Source: Archangium sp.
Lineage (GTDB): Bacteria > Myxococcota > Myxococcia > Myxococcales > Myxococcaceae
Length of the DNA: 53,908 nucleotides
Direction: 5' to 3'
Assembly (NCBI GenBank): GCA_030681645.1
Contig: JAUXRX010000006.1
Span: forward strand, 1 to 53,908
The notes below the pieces were generated by a model. The model worked only from the letters and a program-made list of their open reading frames with translations, did no database searches and was not told the DNA's origin. Both the position numbers and the translations under genes were made by a program. Below are positions 34,279 to 42,577 of this stretch, piece by piece. Numbering within the stretch: position 1 is the stretch's first letter; each line of letters opens with the position of its first letter.

Positions 34279-34995
34279 ATGGCGCAGCAGGTCCAGTTCG
34301 TCCTTCCCTCGTTTCGCAATGCTTCGACGGCGCTCGCGGTCGCGGTGGTCGCGGCGTCGGTGTTCTGGAAGGTCGCGTTCACGGCGGGCGTGGTGTTGTA
34401 CCTGGTGCCCCAGGACGTCTTTCGCGGGCACGTGTGGCAGCTCGTCACCTGGTTGCCCGCCGCCATGCCTGACACCGGCTCGGTGATCTTCAGTGCGCTC
34501 ATCCTCTGGGGCACGGGAGGGAGCCTCGAGCAGCTGTGGGGCAAGCCGAGGTTCCTGCGCTTCGTGCTGGTGACCACCTCGTTGGGAGGCGCGGCGACGC
34601 TGCTCACCGCGCTCGTGTTTCCGGCGATCGGCGCTTTCCCGTTCTTCGGCGGGAACATCATGTCGGCCATCGTGTGGGTCGGCTACGGCTGTGCCATCTG
34701 GGAGCGCAGCACCAACATCTTCGGTTACCCGCTCACCGGCCGGACCTTCGCGATGATCGGCGTGCTGCTGTTGGCGCTCAACGCGGTGTTCAGCCAGTGG
34801 TACCTCCTCATCGCCGAGGCGTGGGCGCTGGCGTTCACGTTCGCCTACGCGCGCTTCGGCTTCCCCTCGGAGTTCATCATTCGTTTCCGCTCGTGGCAGC
34901 TCGAGCGGGACCTCAAGAAGCGCTCGTCGCACCTGAAGGGCATCGACGGAGGCCGGCGCAACGTCGGCGGTGACTCCGACAAGTACCTGCACTGA
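34279..34995 (+). CDS. Rhomboid-like membrane protein, probably catalytically inactive
   Basis: 238 residues with about six hydrophobic helices. The loop-1 region RGHVWQLVTWLP and the segment GSLEQLWGKPRFLRFVLVTT match the rhomboid L1 loop and helix-2 signatures. However, where proteases have GxSG, this has FFGGNIMSAI, and the partner His at the end of helix 6 is not present (EAWALAFTFAY). So it resembles rhomboid pseudoproteases (derlin or DUF1751 style), which bind membrane proteins without cutting. The C-terminal 30 residues are basic and cytosolic. It sits between a 64-residue protein and the exoenzyme gene, in a tight co-directional set. Confidence 0.75.
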   Translation: MAQQVQFVLPSFRNASTALAVAVVAASVFWKVAFTAGVVLYLVPQDVFRGHVWQLVTWLPAAMPDTGSVIFSALILWGTGGSLEQLWGKPRFLRFVLVTTSLGGAATLLTALVFPAIGAFPFFGGNIMSAIVWVGYGCAIWERSTNIFGYPLTGRTFAMIGVLLLALNAVFSQWYLLIAEAWALAFTFAYARFGFPSEFIIRFRSWQLERDLKKRSSHLKGIDGGRRNVGGDSDKYLH

Positions 34996-35001
34996 GCGCC
35001 G

Positions 35002-36075
35002 ATGCTGCGTTCGTTTCTGTTCCTCGCCGTGGTCGCCTCGAGCGCCTCCTTCGGGTGGGGCTTCGATGGGCACCGGCGGCTCGCGTCGTTGATGCAGGAC
35101 GCGATGCCCCAGGGCCACTGCCTGCGCGCGTGGTTCGCGGCGCGGCAGACCACCGCGCTGCAGGACAAGGCCTGCGATCCCGATCGCTGGCGGGGCAGCG
35201 ACCCCGCCGAGGCGCCGCGGCACTACCTCGAGATCGACTGGGTCACGCCCATCACGAACTACCCGCGCGACTTCGCGGCGGTGGTGGCGCTGCTGGGCGA
35301 TCGCAACGCGTCGAACAACGGCATCGTGCCGTGGCACGTCGAGGTGAAGTACGCCGAGCTGGTCGCGGCGTTCCGGGCGAAGAACCCCACCGCCATTCTC
35401 GACACCTCGTTCGTGTTGTCGCACTACGTGTTCGACAGCTTCTCGGTGCTGCACGACACGAAGAACTTCGATCCCAACAACGGGCTGCACGCGCGCTGGG
35501 AGTCGGACATGTTGAACGTGGTCGCCAACATCAACGGCGTCACCACGCTGGCGGCGACGTATTACGGCACCGCGGGCCTGGCTGACCCGAAGCACAACGT
35601 GTTCGACGTGGTGATCGCGGGGAACGCGCTGGTGAACCAGTTGATCGCGGCCGACACCGCGGCGGCCGGGAGCATTCCCACCCTGTACTCGAGCACCCGC
35701 GATCTCACCGCGCGCCGCTGGGCCGACGGGGTGACGGTGATGTCGTCGCTGCTGTGGACGGCGTGGGCCGAGGCCGGGAGCCCTGAGCTGACGGGCTTCT
35801 CTCCCGGTTGTTCGCGCGCGGTGCCCGCGGCGGAGATCGTGCTGCGGGGGTATCCGCCGGTGGGCGGGTTCGTGCATTCGGCTGACGCGGGCGTTCCTGA
35901 TGCGGGCTCGAGTCCGGTCGATGCGGGGGTGGGTGGCGGGGCGGGTGGGGGAAGTGGTGGCGGTGGTGGCGGCGACACGACGGATCCGGGTGGATGTGGC
36001 TGCAGCACCTTCTCCGTCGATGCGGTCCTGGTGCTCGCTGGTTTGCTCGCATTCGTTCGGCGCCGTTCGCCTTGA
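35002..36075 (+). CDS. Secreted zinc phospholipase C / S1-P1 nuclease-fold enzyme with MYXO-CTERM tail
   Basis: 357 residues. The signal peptide ends SASFG, leaving Trp19 as mature residue 1. The three-zinc site can be traced completely: W19, H24 (mature position 6), D61, H74, H141, D145, H151, H163, E167; the H-x3-D-x5-H triple (SHYVFDSFSVLH) has the exact spacing of S1/P1 nucleases and B. cereus type phospholipase C. The final acidic ligand is Glu as in phospholipase C. After a Gly/Asp spacer the protein ends in GCGCSTFS, a transmembrane stretch and RRR: a MYXO-CTERM signal, processed by myxosortases for surface display or release. The substrate (lipid or nucleic acid) is unresolved; predatory or nutrient-scavenging use is likely. 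Confidence 0.88.
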   Translation: MLRSFLFLAVVASSASFGWGFDGHRRLASLMQDAMPQGHCLRAWFAARQTTALQDKACDPDRWRGSDPAEAPRHYLEIDWVTPITNYPRDFAAVVALLGDRNASNNGIVPWHVEVKYAELVAAFRAKNPTAILDTSFVLSHYVFDSFSVLHDTKNFDPNNGLHARWESDMLNVVANINGVTTLAATYYGTAGLADPKHNVFDVVIAGNALVNQLIAADTAAAGSIPTLYSSTRDLTARRWADGVTVMSSLLWTAWAEAGSPELTGFSPGCSRAVPAAEIVLRGYPPVGGFVHSADAGVPDAGSSPVDAGVGGGAGGGSGGGGGGDTTDPGGCGCSTFSVDAVLVLAGLLAFVRRRSP

Positions 36076-36176
36076 GGAAACGTGGGCGTGGCGGATCTCG
36101 TCCGTGCCCGATCCGTGCGAGCCCTCGGCACGACGCGAGGACGCGCATGTGACGTGGTGGGCCTCTCCCGGCGCGC

Positions 36177-36191
36177 GTACTGGTCCAGTAC
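36177..36191. promoter_or_regulatory. 15-bp palindrome, operator-like
   Basis: GTACTGGTCCAGTAC reads the same on both strands except for the central base pair. It sits about 110 bp ahead of the larger AT-rich palindrome in the same gap. Confidence 0.4.
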
Positions 36192-36303
36192 TCGCTCGGG
36201 AAGGAGACTGCCGCGCCGACGGTGACCGCGCCTGCTGTTTGGGTCGGACAGCCAGCTGCGCGGTGCTTCTACGCCTCGGTGGGGCCGTCGCTCTCCCAGC
36301 CGA

Positions 36304-36339
36304 GTAATGGACCATTACCGCGCGGTAATGTTCCATTAC
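36304..36339. promoter_or_regulatory. 36-bp palindrome built from TAATGG/CATTACC half-sites
   Basis: GTAATGGACCATTACC on the left mirrors GGTAATGTTCCATTAC on the right around CGCG, with one mismatched symmetric pair. Each half contains two inverted half-sites (TAATGG/CCATTA, GGTAATG/CATTACC). It is one of the few AT-rich islands in the region and lies about 210 bp upstream of the lipoprotein start: a good candidate for a dimeric or tetrameric regulator site. Confidence 0.5.
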
Positions 36340-36551
36340 GCGCCCGGAAAAGCCGACCCGGCCGGGCGGTGACCGAGTCGAAGCCAGGTGCAGCTGAGTT
36401 ACCCGGGGTGCGAGGAGAGAGGCTCGCCCTGCGGAGCCAGCACCACGCCACACCTTCAACCACCGCCCACCATCCAGGCAGGAACCATCGCGCACTCTCT
36501 GCGCACCCCAACGCCAGAGACAGTCATCGCCGGTTTGGGCTAGTGCCACCC

Positions 36552-37022
36552 GTGGTGTCCCGGTCTGCCGTCCTCCTCATCACGACGCTCCTCTTCACCT
36601 CGTGCCGCGACGAGGCCGCCGAGGCGTTCGCACGCGCCGACCTCCAGTACCGCGCGCTCCTCGACCAGGCCGCGCGCCCCGAAGACGCCCGCTTCGACGC
36701 CGTGCTCTCAGAGCTCAAGAAGGTCCCGGCCACCTCGAGACACTTCGCCGCCGCCCAGAAGCTGCTCCGTGGAATCGAGGCCGGCCGCAGGACCCAGGTC
36801 CGCACGCCGCTCGCCCTCGGCCCCAACGGCCGTCGCGCCCCCGCCCTCGAAGCCCAGCTCGCCGCCTGCGCGAGGCTCGCCGTGATCGCCGCTTCCGACG
36901 GCGGAGTCGACCAACGCGCGCTCGCCGGCCTCGAGGCCTGCCGCAAACAAGCCGAGCAGCTCGAGCTCCGCTTCTCCCACCCCGAGGAGTACGGCGACGG
37001 AGGCGAACACCATGACGAGTGA
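36552..37022 (+). CDS. Putative lipoprotein upstream of the kinase pair
   Basis: About 156 residues; start is ambiguous among GTG codons at 36543, 36552 and 36555, none with a strong RBS. The signal peptide SRSAVLLITTLLFTSC ends in a lipobox-like FTSC. The mature part is helical (EAAEAFARADLQYRALLDQA; FDAVLSELKKVP; CRKQAEQLELRF), like a small TPR or helical-hairpin protein. Its end overlaps the kinase start by 11 bp, so it is part of the kinase operon. Function unknown; a periplasmic or outer-membrane partner of the kinase is possible. Confidence 0.72.
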   Translation: MVSRSAVLLITTLLFTSCRDEAAEAFARADLQYRALLDQAARPEDARFDAVLSELKKVPATSRHFAAAQKLLRGIEAGRRTQVRTPLALGPNGRRAPALEAQLAACARLAVIAASDGGVDQRALAGLEACRKQAEQLELRFSHPEEYGDGGEHHDE

Positions 37023-39795
37023 TCGCGACCTCCTCCAGGCGCTCTTCGTGCAGCAGCTCGGCTTCGCGCCCGCCGGCGAGGTGATGGCCGCCGGCGCGCA
37101 GTGGCTGGTGCAGCGCGAGACCGGCGCGAGCCTGGGCGACGTCCTCCAGTCGCGCGGCGTGCTCGACGCCAGACAGCTCCAGCTCGTCGAGGCCCTCGTC
37201 TCGGAGGCGATCGCCGCGCACGGCGGTGACGCGGCCATCACGCTCCGCAGCCTGCCGCCGCTCTCCCAGGACAGCCTCTCGGGCCTCGCGTCCACCCTGC
37301 GGTCCGGCGAGGCCAACGCCACCCCCGAGAAGCTGGACCTCGCCGCCGCCACCACCTCGTTCGACAGCCTCGAGACCCCCGAGAACATCGGCGTCGAAGC
37401 GAAGGGCCGCTACACCTTCGACACCGGGAAGGGTGGCAAGGTCAAGGAGCTCGGCCGCGGCGGGGCAGGGCGCGTGGTGGTGGCGCGCGATCACTTCCTC
37501 TCGCGCGACGTGGCGATGAAGGAGCTCCACCGGGAGATCACCCAGAACGTCAAGTTCGACACGCTCCACGTGCGCAACCTCGAGGCGCGCTTCCTGCGCG
37601 AGGCGCGCGTCACCGGCCAGCTCGAGCACCCGGCGATCGTCCCCGTGTACGAGCTGGGCCGCCGGCGCGACGGCACGATGTACTACACGATGCGCCAGGT
37701 CCGCGGCCGCACCCTGGCGCAGGCGCTCACCGACACGCGCAGCCTCGAGGGGCGCCTCGCGCTCCTGCCCGATCTCCTCACCGCCTGCCGCGCCGTCGCC
37801 GCCGCGCATCACCGCGAGGTGGTGCACCGCGATCTCAAGCCGCAGAACGTGATGCTGGGGCCGCACGGCGAGACCTCCGTGATGGACTGGGGGCTCGCCC
37901 GGGTGATGGGCCGCGCTGATCGGCGAACGCGCGCCTCGAGCGCAGACGGCACCGTGCAGCTCGCGCCCGATCTCACCGGCGGCCGCGATCTCGGGCCCGT
38001 GGGCACGCCCTCGTACATGTCGCCCGAGCAGGCACAGGGAAACCGCGACGAGCTCGACGCGCGCTCCGACGTGTGGGGCCTGGGCGCGATGCTCTTCGAG
38101 ATCCTCACCGGCCGCGCGCCCTACCTGGGCAAGAGCCCGTGGGACGTGCTCGCCGAGGTGCGCAGCAAGCCGCCGCCCCGGGTGCTCTCACTCTCGCCCG
38201 CGGCGCCCCCCGAGCTCGTCGCCGTGTGCGAGCGCGCGCTCGCGTGGAACCGCGATCACCGCTACCCCCACGCCGGTGAGCTCGCGCTCGAGCTCGAGGC
38301 CTTCCTCGCCGGCAAGCGGGTGAAGGCCTACGAATACACCCTGGGCGAGGTGGCCGGCCGCGTGCTCAAGCGGCACCGCGCCAAGGCCACGCTCGCGCTG
38401 GCGACCTTCACGGCGCTGCTGGTGCTGGCCGGCTTTTCCGCCGTGAGCGTGGGCCGCGAACGCGACGAGGCGCGGCAGATGGCGCGCTTCTTCCTCGCCG
38501 ACGTGGCGCCCACGCTCGCCGACGTGCCCGGCACCTCGGAGGTGATAGGTCAGCTCTCCCACAGCGCGCTCGAGGCGTTCTCCGCCGACGTCGATCCGCT
38601 GAACGGCGCGCGGGAAGACCGGCTCCTGCTCGCCCGCACCTGGAACGGCCTGGCCCACCAGCACTGGCGCCTGGGCAGGCGCCCCGAAGCCCGCGAGGCG
38701 CTCGAGCGCGCCCAGCGCATGCTGGGGCCGCTGGTGGAGCAGCGCCCCGACGACCCCGACGCGCTCGCCGCGCAGCTCGAGCACGAGGTCTGGCGTTCCG
38801 ATCTGCTGATCGACGAAGGCAGCGAGGCCGAGGCGCTGGCCCTGCTCGAAGGCCAGCTCGAGCGCGCGCAGCGGGTCCGCACCCTCGCCCCCGGCTCGCC
38901 GCCGGTGCTCTCCGCGCACACGCTGCTCCTCTCGCGCATCTCGATCATCCGCTACACGCGCGGGGAGATGCGGCTGGGCATGGAGATCTCGAGGCGCTCG
39001 CGCGACTCGGCCTGGGAGTACTACCGCGCCGCGCCCGACGACCTCCACGCCGCCGTCAGCGTGCTCGACGAGTCGAACAACCTCGCCCTGGGCCAGTTGA
39101 TGACCGGCGCGCGCGCCGACGGGCTCAACACCCTGCGCACGGTGATCGAGCTGGCCCAGACGATGCGGGCCCGCCGCGATTCCCGGGCGCTCCAGGCCGG
39201 GCACGCCACGGTGCTCGCGTCGCTGGCGCGCGGGCTCCACCCCGTCACCGACCGGCAGGAGCGCCGCCGCGTGGTGGCCGATGCGCGGCGCCTGCTGGCC
39301 GATCTGATCGCCGCCGATCCCGGGCGGAACAGCGAGCTGTCTGACGCGTCCGAGCTGGCGCTGCTCGACGGCGATCTCCCCGGAGCGTGGCAGTACGCCG
39401 AGCGCGTCGAGGCGTTGGGCCTGGGGGCCGAGTACGACGCCGCCGTGCTCAGCGCCGCCTTCGCCATCGGGCAGGACGAGCTCATCCGCCAGAAGGCGCG
39501 CGCGCCCGTGCCCGGGGCTCCGGCGGCGGTGGCCCTCTTCGGCGCGCTGGTCGAGGCGCTCGCGGGCAACACGCTGCTGGCGCGGGCGCACCTGGCGAAG
39601 TGCGAGGAGCTCAAGTGTGCCGAGGTGGTCGATTGGTTCCCGGCCGCGCTGCTCCATCGCGTCGAGGGGCGCACCGACGCCACTGCGTTGATGCTCAAGA
39701 AGCTGGCTGAAGACACGCCGCTCACCATCGGTGGTCACGAGGCGCTGGCGAAGGGCTTGCGAGCGCTCGACGCGCACCTGGGGGGTGAGCCGTGA
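37012..39795 (+). CDS. Ser/Thr protein kinase with transmembrane helix and TPR-like region
   Basis: 927 residues. A helical N-terminal domain (about 1-120) is shared with the next gene. The kinase domain spans about 143-440: glycine loop G148-RGGAGRV155, Lys170 (VAMKEL), Glu in the C helix, catalytic H272-R273-D274-LKPQN279, metal-binding D292-W293-G294, then GTPSYMSPEQA and SDVWGLG. All catalytic residues are present, so it should be active. One transmembrane helix (about 458-478, LALATFTALLVLAGFSAV) leads to an extracytoplasmic or periplasmic helical region with TPR-like repeats (HWRLGRRPEAREALERAQRM). The layout is that of many myxobacterial sensor kinases. Next gene is a paralogue without catalytic residues. 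Confidence 0.92.
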   Translation: MTSDRDLLQALFVQQLGFAPAGEVMAAGAQWLVQRETGASLGDVLQSRGVLDARQLQLVEALVSEAIAAHGGDAAITLRSLPPLSQDSLSGLASTLRSGEANATPEKLDLAAATTSFDSLETPENIGVEAKGRYTFDTGKGGKVKELGRGGAGRVVVARDHFLSRDVAMKELHREITQNVKFDTLHVRNLEARFLREARVTGQLEHPAIVPVYELGRRRDGTMYYTMRQVRGRTLAQALTDTRSLEGRLALLPDLLTACRAVAAAHHREVVHRDLKPQNVMLGPHGETSVMDWGLARVMGRADRRTRASSADGTVQLAPDLTGGRDLGPVGTPSYMSPEQAQGNRDELDARSDVWGLGAMLFEILTGRAPYLGKSPWDVLAEVRSKPPPRVLSLSPAAPPELVAVCERALAWNRDHRYPHAGELALELEAFLAGKRVKAYEYTLGEVAGRVLKRHRAKATLALATFTALLVLAGFSAVSVGRERDEARQMARFFLADVAPTLADVPGTSEVIGQLSHSALEAFSADVDPLNGAREDRLLLARTWNGLAHQHWRLGRRPEAREALERAQRMLGPLVEQRPDDPDALAAQLEHEVWRSDLLIDEGSEAEALALLEGQLERAQRVRTLAPGSPPVLSAHTLLLSRISIIRYTRGEMRLGMEISRRSRDSAWEYYRAAPDDLHAAVSVLDESNNLALGQLMTGARADGLNTLRTVIELAQTMRARRDSRALQAGHATVLASLARGLHPVTDRQERRRVVADARRLLADLIAADPGRNSELSDASELALLDGDLPGAWQYAERVEALGLGAEYDAAVLSAAFAIGQDELIRQKARAPVPGAPAAVALFGALVEALAGNTLLARAHLAKCEELKCAEVVDWFPAALLHRVEGRTDATALMLKKLAEDTPLTIGGHEALAKGLRALDAHLGGEP

Positions 39796-39802
39796 ACGGG
39801 TG

Positions 39803-39881
39803 GCAAAAAGGGGACAGGCTGCTTTTGCTCTCCCTCCTGACCTCGAGGACGGCGAGCAAAAGCAGCCTGTCCCCTTTTTGC
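39803..39881. repeat. Perfect 28-bp inverted repeat between kinase and pseudokinase genes
   Basis: Arm 39803-39830 (GCAAAAAGGGGACAGGCTGC, then TTTTGCTC) is matched exactly by 39854-39881, with a 23-bp spacer. It fills most of the 97 bp between the kinase stop and the pseudokinase ATG at 39893. It could act as an attenuator lowering the second gene, or as an mRNA-stabilising hairpin. The AAAAGGGGACAG core resembles REP palindromes linked to IS200-type transposases in other genomes (from memory). Confidence 0.8.
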
Positions 39882-39892
39882 AGGCAGCCCAG

Positions 39893-42457
39893 ATGACTGC
39901 CCCCGGCGACATGCTGCTGGCGGTGCTGGGCGTGCAGCTCGGCTACCTGTCCGCCGACGACGTGCTCGGCAGCGCGCGCGAGCTCGCCCAGCCCGGCGAG
40001 AAGCGCACGCTCGCCCAGTTCCTGGTCGAGCGCGGCATGCTCGATCGCGCCCGCGCCCAGGTGCTCGAGCGCCTCGCCGCGCGCGCCTGCACCACCGCCG
40101 GTGGCGACGCCGCGCAGACCCTCGAGCTGCTCCCCGCGGAGGTGCGCCAGCTCACCGCCCAGTCGGGTGGCCGGGCCGACGCGCAGCCCGTTCAGCCCCG
40201 CGCCGACGTCGTCGACGAGCAGCCGCACCGCTACTTCGCCGCGCCCCGCGCCGACGCGCCGCCCCGGGAGCTCGGGCGTGGCGCCTTCGGCAGGGTGGTC
40301 TCGATGCACGACACCGTGCTCGGCCGCGACGTCGCGTGGAAGCAGGCGTACGCCGCCTCGCCCGAATCAGACGCCGCCCTGATGGAACAGGCCCGCCTGC
40401 TCGCCCGCCTCGATCACCCCTCGGTGGTGCCGATCTACGAGCTGGGCCGCGACGCGAAGGGCGCGGTCTACGCCACGCTGCGGCAGGTCACCGGCGACAC
40501 GCTCGCCGAGGCCCTCACCCGGGCGAGCGGTCTCGAGGAGCGCCTCGCGCTCCTGCCCGCCGTGCACAGCATCGCGCGCTGCGTGGCGATGGCGCACGAG
40601 GTGGGCGTCACCCACCGCCGCCTGTCGTGCAACAGCATCTCGCTGGGCCGCTTCGGCGAGGTCTACCTGCTGGGCTGGGGCCCGCCCGAGCCAGAGGGCC
40701 TGGCCGAGAGCGCAGAGGGCGCCCCGTTCATCCCGAGCGGAGTCGAGGGGCGAGGGCGCGGCGGCCCCTCGACTTCGCCCGGGGTGAACGGAAGCGCTGC
40801 TCCGAACAACCCGCTCGGGGTGAGCGGCGACGTGAAGGCGCTGGGCGCCATCCTCCACGAGGTGGTGACCGGGCTGCCCGCGCCGGTGATGGGCACCGTG
40901 CAGGTGCGGGGCGCGCCCGACGATCTCCTCGGGCTGTGCCGCAGCGCGCTGGGCGGCTCGCTCGGGACCGCCGAGCAGTTCGCCAACGAGCTCAAGGCCT
41001 ACATCGACGGCCGGCGGCTCGGCAGCTACCGCTATTCCTCGTGGCAGCTGCTCAAGCGCTACGTGCGCCAGCACCGCCTCTTCTCGCTGATGGCGCTCAC
41101 CGCGTCGATCCTGGTGCTGGCCGGCGTGTTGACGGCGGCGTCGCGGGTCCGAGAGGAACGTGATCGCGCCCGCCTCTTCGCCCGGCGCTTCCTCGACGAC
41201 GTCGCGCTGCGCCTGCGCCCCCAGCCCGGCGTCGAGCCGCTGCTCGAGCAGGTCACCACCGCGGCGCTGCGCCACTACCAGCGCACCACGGATCTCCAGA
41301 GCGCGCCCCGCGAAGAGCGGCTGCGGGTGGCGCGCGCCATGGCCCGGCTGGGCGTGGTCTCGCTCTCGCTCTCGCGCCTCGACGAAGCCCGGCACAGCCT
41401 CGACTTCGGCGACGTGCTCGCCCAGGGCCTCGCGGACGAGTCGGCCACCGACGGGCAGGCGAGGGTGGTGCTGGCGCAGACCGCGGTCGCGCGCGCGGGC
41501 ATGCCCGGGCTCGACGCGGCGCAGTCGCTGCGCTGGGCCGAGCGGGGGCGGGAGCTCGCCGACCAGGCCCTGTCGCTGATGCCCGACTCGCTCGAGGCGC
41601 GGCGGGCGGCCGCCAGCGCGCGCATCGAGAGCGCCCTGCGCGAGAGCGAGCCCGCCCTCGCCCAGCGCGACTTCGACGAGGCGGTGCAGTTGCTCGAGCT
41701 CCCCGCGAAGGAACCGACCGAGGAGCTGGCCCGGCGGCAGGCGCTCGGCGCCGCGCTGGTCGAGCGCACCGGCTGGCGAGCGAAGGACGCCCGCGGGGAA
41801 TACGCCGCCGAGGCGCAGCAGGTGGTGGCGCGGTTGGCGAGCCTGCGTGAACGCACGCCCGATGATCTCGAGCTCCAGCTCGACGCGGCGCGGGCCGAGC
41901 TGCTGCTCGCCGAGGCGCTGGAGGTCGCCGACGCCGGGAAGTCGCAAGCGCATGCGTCGAATGCGGCCGCGCTCGCGCGCGAGGTGGTGAGCCGCCGGCC
42001 GGATCGCCTCGAGGTGGCGGTGCTGCTGGTGAAGGCCACGCTGCGCGCGGGACACGCGAAGGAAGCGCTGGCCGCGGCGCGTGGTTTCGCCGCGCGCGGG
42101 GTGAAGCCGGTGGAGCCGCTCGTCGCAGAGGCCGCGTTGTTCGCGGGTGACTTCGAGGCGGCGCGCACGGCGGCGGGGCAGGAACAGTCGCCGCAGCTGG
42201 TGCTGATCCGCGCGCTCGCCGGGGCGTGGCTCGAGCGCCCGTCAGACGCGGTGATCCAGGCGCGGGCGATGAAGGCGACGGTGGTCGGCGTGGGGTGGCC
42301 GGCGGCGAGGCTCGCCCGTGCGCTCGAGGGCGTGCCGCCGGGGCCCGGTCTCGGGGAGGTGGCGGTGCGGCGGTTTGCCCAGCAGTGGAACGAGGTGGGG
42401 GTGGACGCGGCGCTCGGCGAGTTCATCGGGACGCTCGAGGCGCAGCTTCAGAAGTAG
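39893..42457 (+). CDS. Ser/Thr pseudokinase with transmembrane helix and TPR-like region (paralogue of the previous gene)
   Basis: 854 residues from the ATG at 39893; the frame is open to 39731 but that part overlaps the previous gene and reads the inverted repeat, while from 39893 the N-terminus lines up with the paralogue (MTAPGDMLLAVL / MTSDRDLLQALF). The glycine loop G128-RGAFGRV and Lys150 (VAWK) remain. Catalytic parts are lost: HRD is H241-R242-R243, the Lys of the catalytic loop is S245, the Asn is S248, and DWG is G261-W262-G263. So ATP binding may persist but phosphotransfer is very unlikely. A palindrome-coded insert follows the GWG motif (40725-40790). A transmembrane helix (about 401-420) and helical repeats follow. 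It likely regulates or dimerises with the active kinase (inference). Confidence 0.88.
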   Translation: MTAPGDMLLAVLGVQLGYLSADDVLGSARELAQPGEKRTLAQFLVERGMLDRARAQVLERLAARACTTAGGDAAQTLELLPAEVRQLTAQSGGRADAQPVQPRADVVDEQPHRYFAAPRADAPPRELGRGAFGRVVSMHDTVLGRDVAWKQAYAASPESDAALMEQARLLARLDHPSVVPIYELGRDAKGAVYATLRQVTGDTLAEALTRASGLEERLALLPAVHSIARCVAMAHEVGVTHRRLSCNSISLGRFGEVYLLGWGPPEPEGLAESAEGAPFIPSGVEGRGRGGPSTSPGVNGSAAPNNPLGVSGDVKALGAILHEVVTGLPAPVMGTVQVRGAPDDLLGLCRSALGGSLGTAEQFANELKAYIDGRRLGSYRYSSWQLLKRYVRQHRLFSLMALTASILVLAGVLTAASRVREERDRARLFARRFLDDVALRLRPQPGVEPLLEQVTTAALRHYQRTTDLQSAPREERLRVARAMARLGVVSLSLSRLDEARHSLDFGDVLAQGLADESATDGQARVVLAQTAVARAGMPGLDAAQSLRWAERGRELADQALSLMPDSLEARRAAASARIESALRESEPALAQRDFDEAVQLLELPAKEPTEELARRQALGAALVERTGWRAKDARGEYAAEAQQVVARLASLRERTPDDLELQLDAARAELLLAEALEVADAGKSQAHASNAAALAREVVSRRPDRLEVAVLLVKATLRAGHAKEALAAARGFAARGVKPVEPLVAEAALFAGDFEAARTAAGQEQSPQLVLIRALAGAWLERPSDAVIQARAMKATVVGVGWPAARLARALEGVPPGPGLGEVAVRRFAQQWNEVGVDAALGEFIGTLEAQLQK
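40725..40790. repeat. 66-bp palindromic repeat inside the pseudokinase gene
   Basis: Arms CGTTCATCCCGAGCGGAGTC... (26 nt from 40725) and the mirrored 26 nt ending at 40790 agree at 23 of 26 positions. The length is 22 codons exactly, so the frame is kept. The pattern (CGTTCA...GTCGAGGGG) is the common REP type seen in many bacteria. Confidence 0.8.
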
Positions 42458-42458
42458 C

Positions 42459-42527
42459 CCCTCACAAGGAGCCCCTCACAAGGAGCCCCTCACCCCGGCC
42501 CTCTCCCCGCTCCGCAGGGAGAGGGAG
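42459..42527. repeat. REP-like palindromic repeat, copy 5, with short direct repeats
   Basis: AGCCCCTCACAAGG occurs twice in a row just after the pseudokinase stop, then the third AGCCCCTCAC begins a full short-form REP (hairpin to 42527). The start of the REP seems to have been amplified. It probably ends the kinase operon. Confidence 0.75.
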
Positions 42528-42577
42528 AAAAAGGTGATTGTTGGCGTGACCCTTTCGCCCTGTTAGTCCCGCGCGTC

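Larger units (their letters stand above)
36076..36551. other. 476-bp control region before the kinase operon
   Basis: No gene on either strand that I trust. It contains the palindromes at 36177-36191 and 36304-36339, described separately, and a GC-rich start after the exoenzyme stop. It is likely the promoter region for the lipoprotein-kinase-pseudokinase genes. Confidence 0.5.

Noticed and set aside
39731..39892. Upstream extension of the pseudokinase
   Set aside because: It overlaps the kinase gene and reads through the 28-bp inverted repeat; the paralogue aligns from the ATG at 39893.
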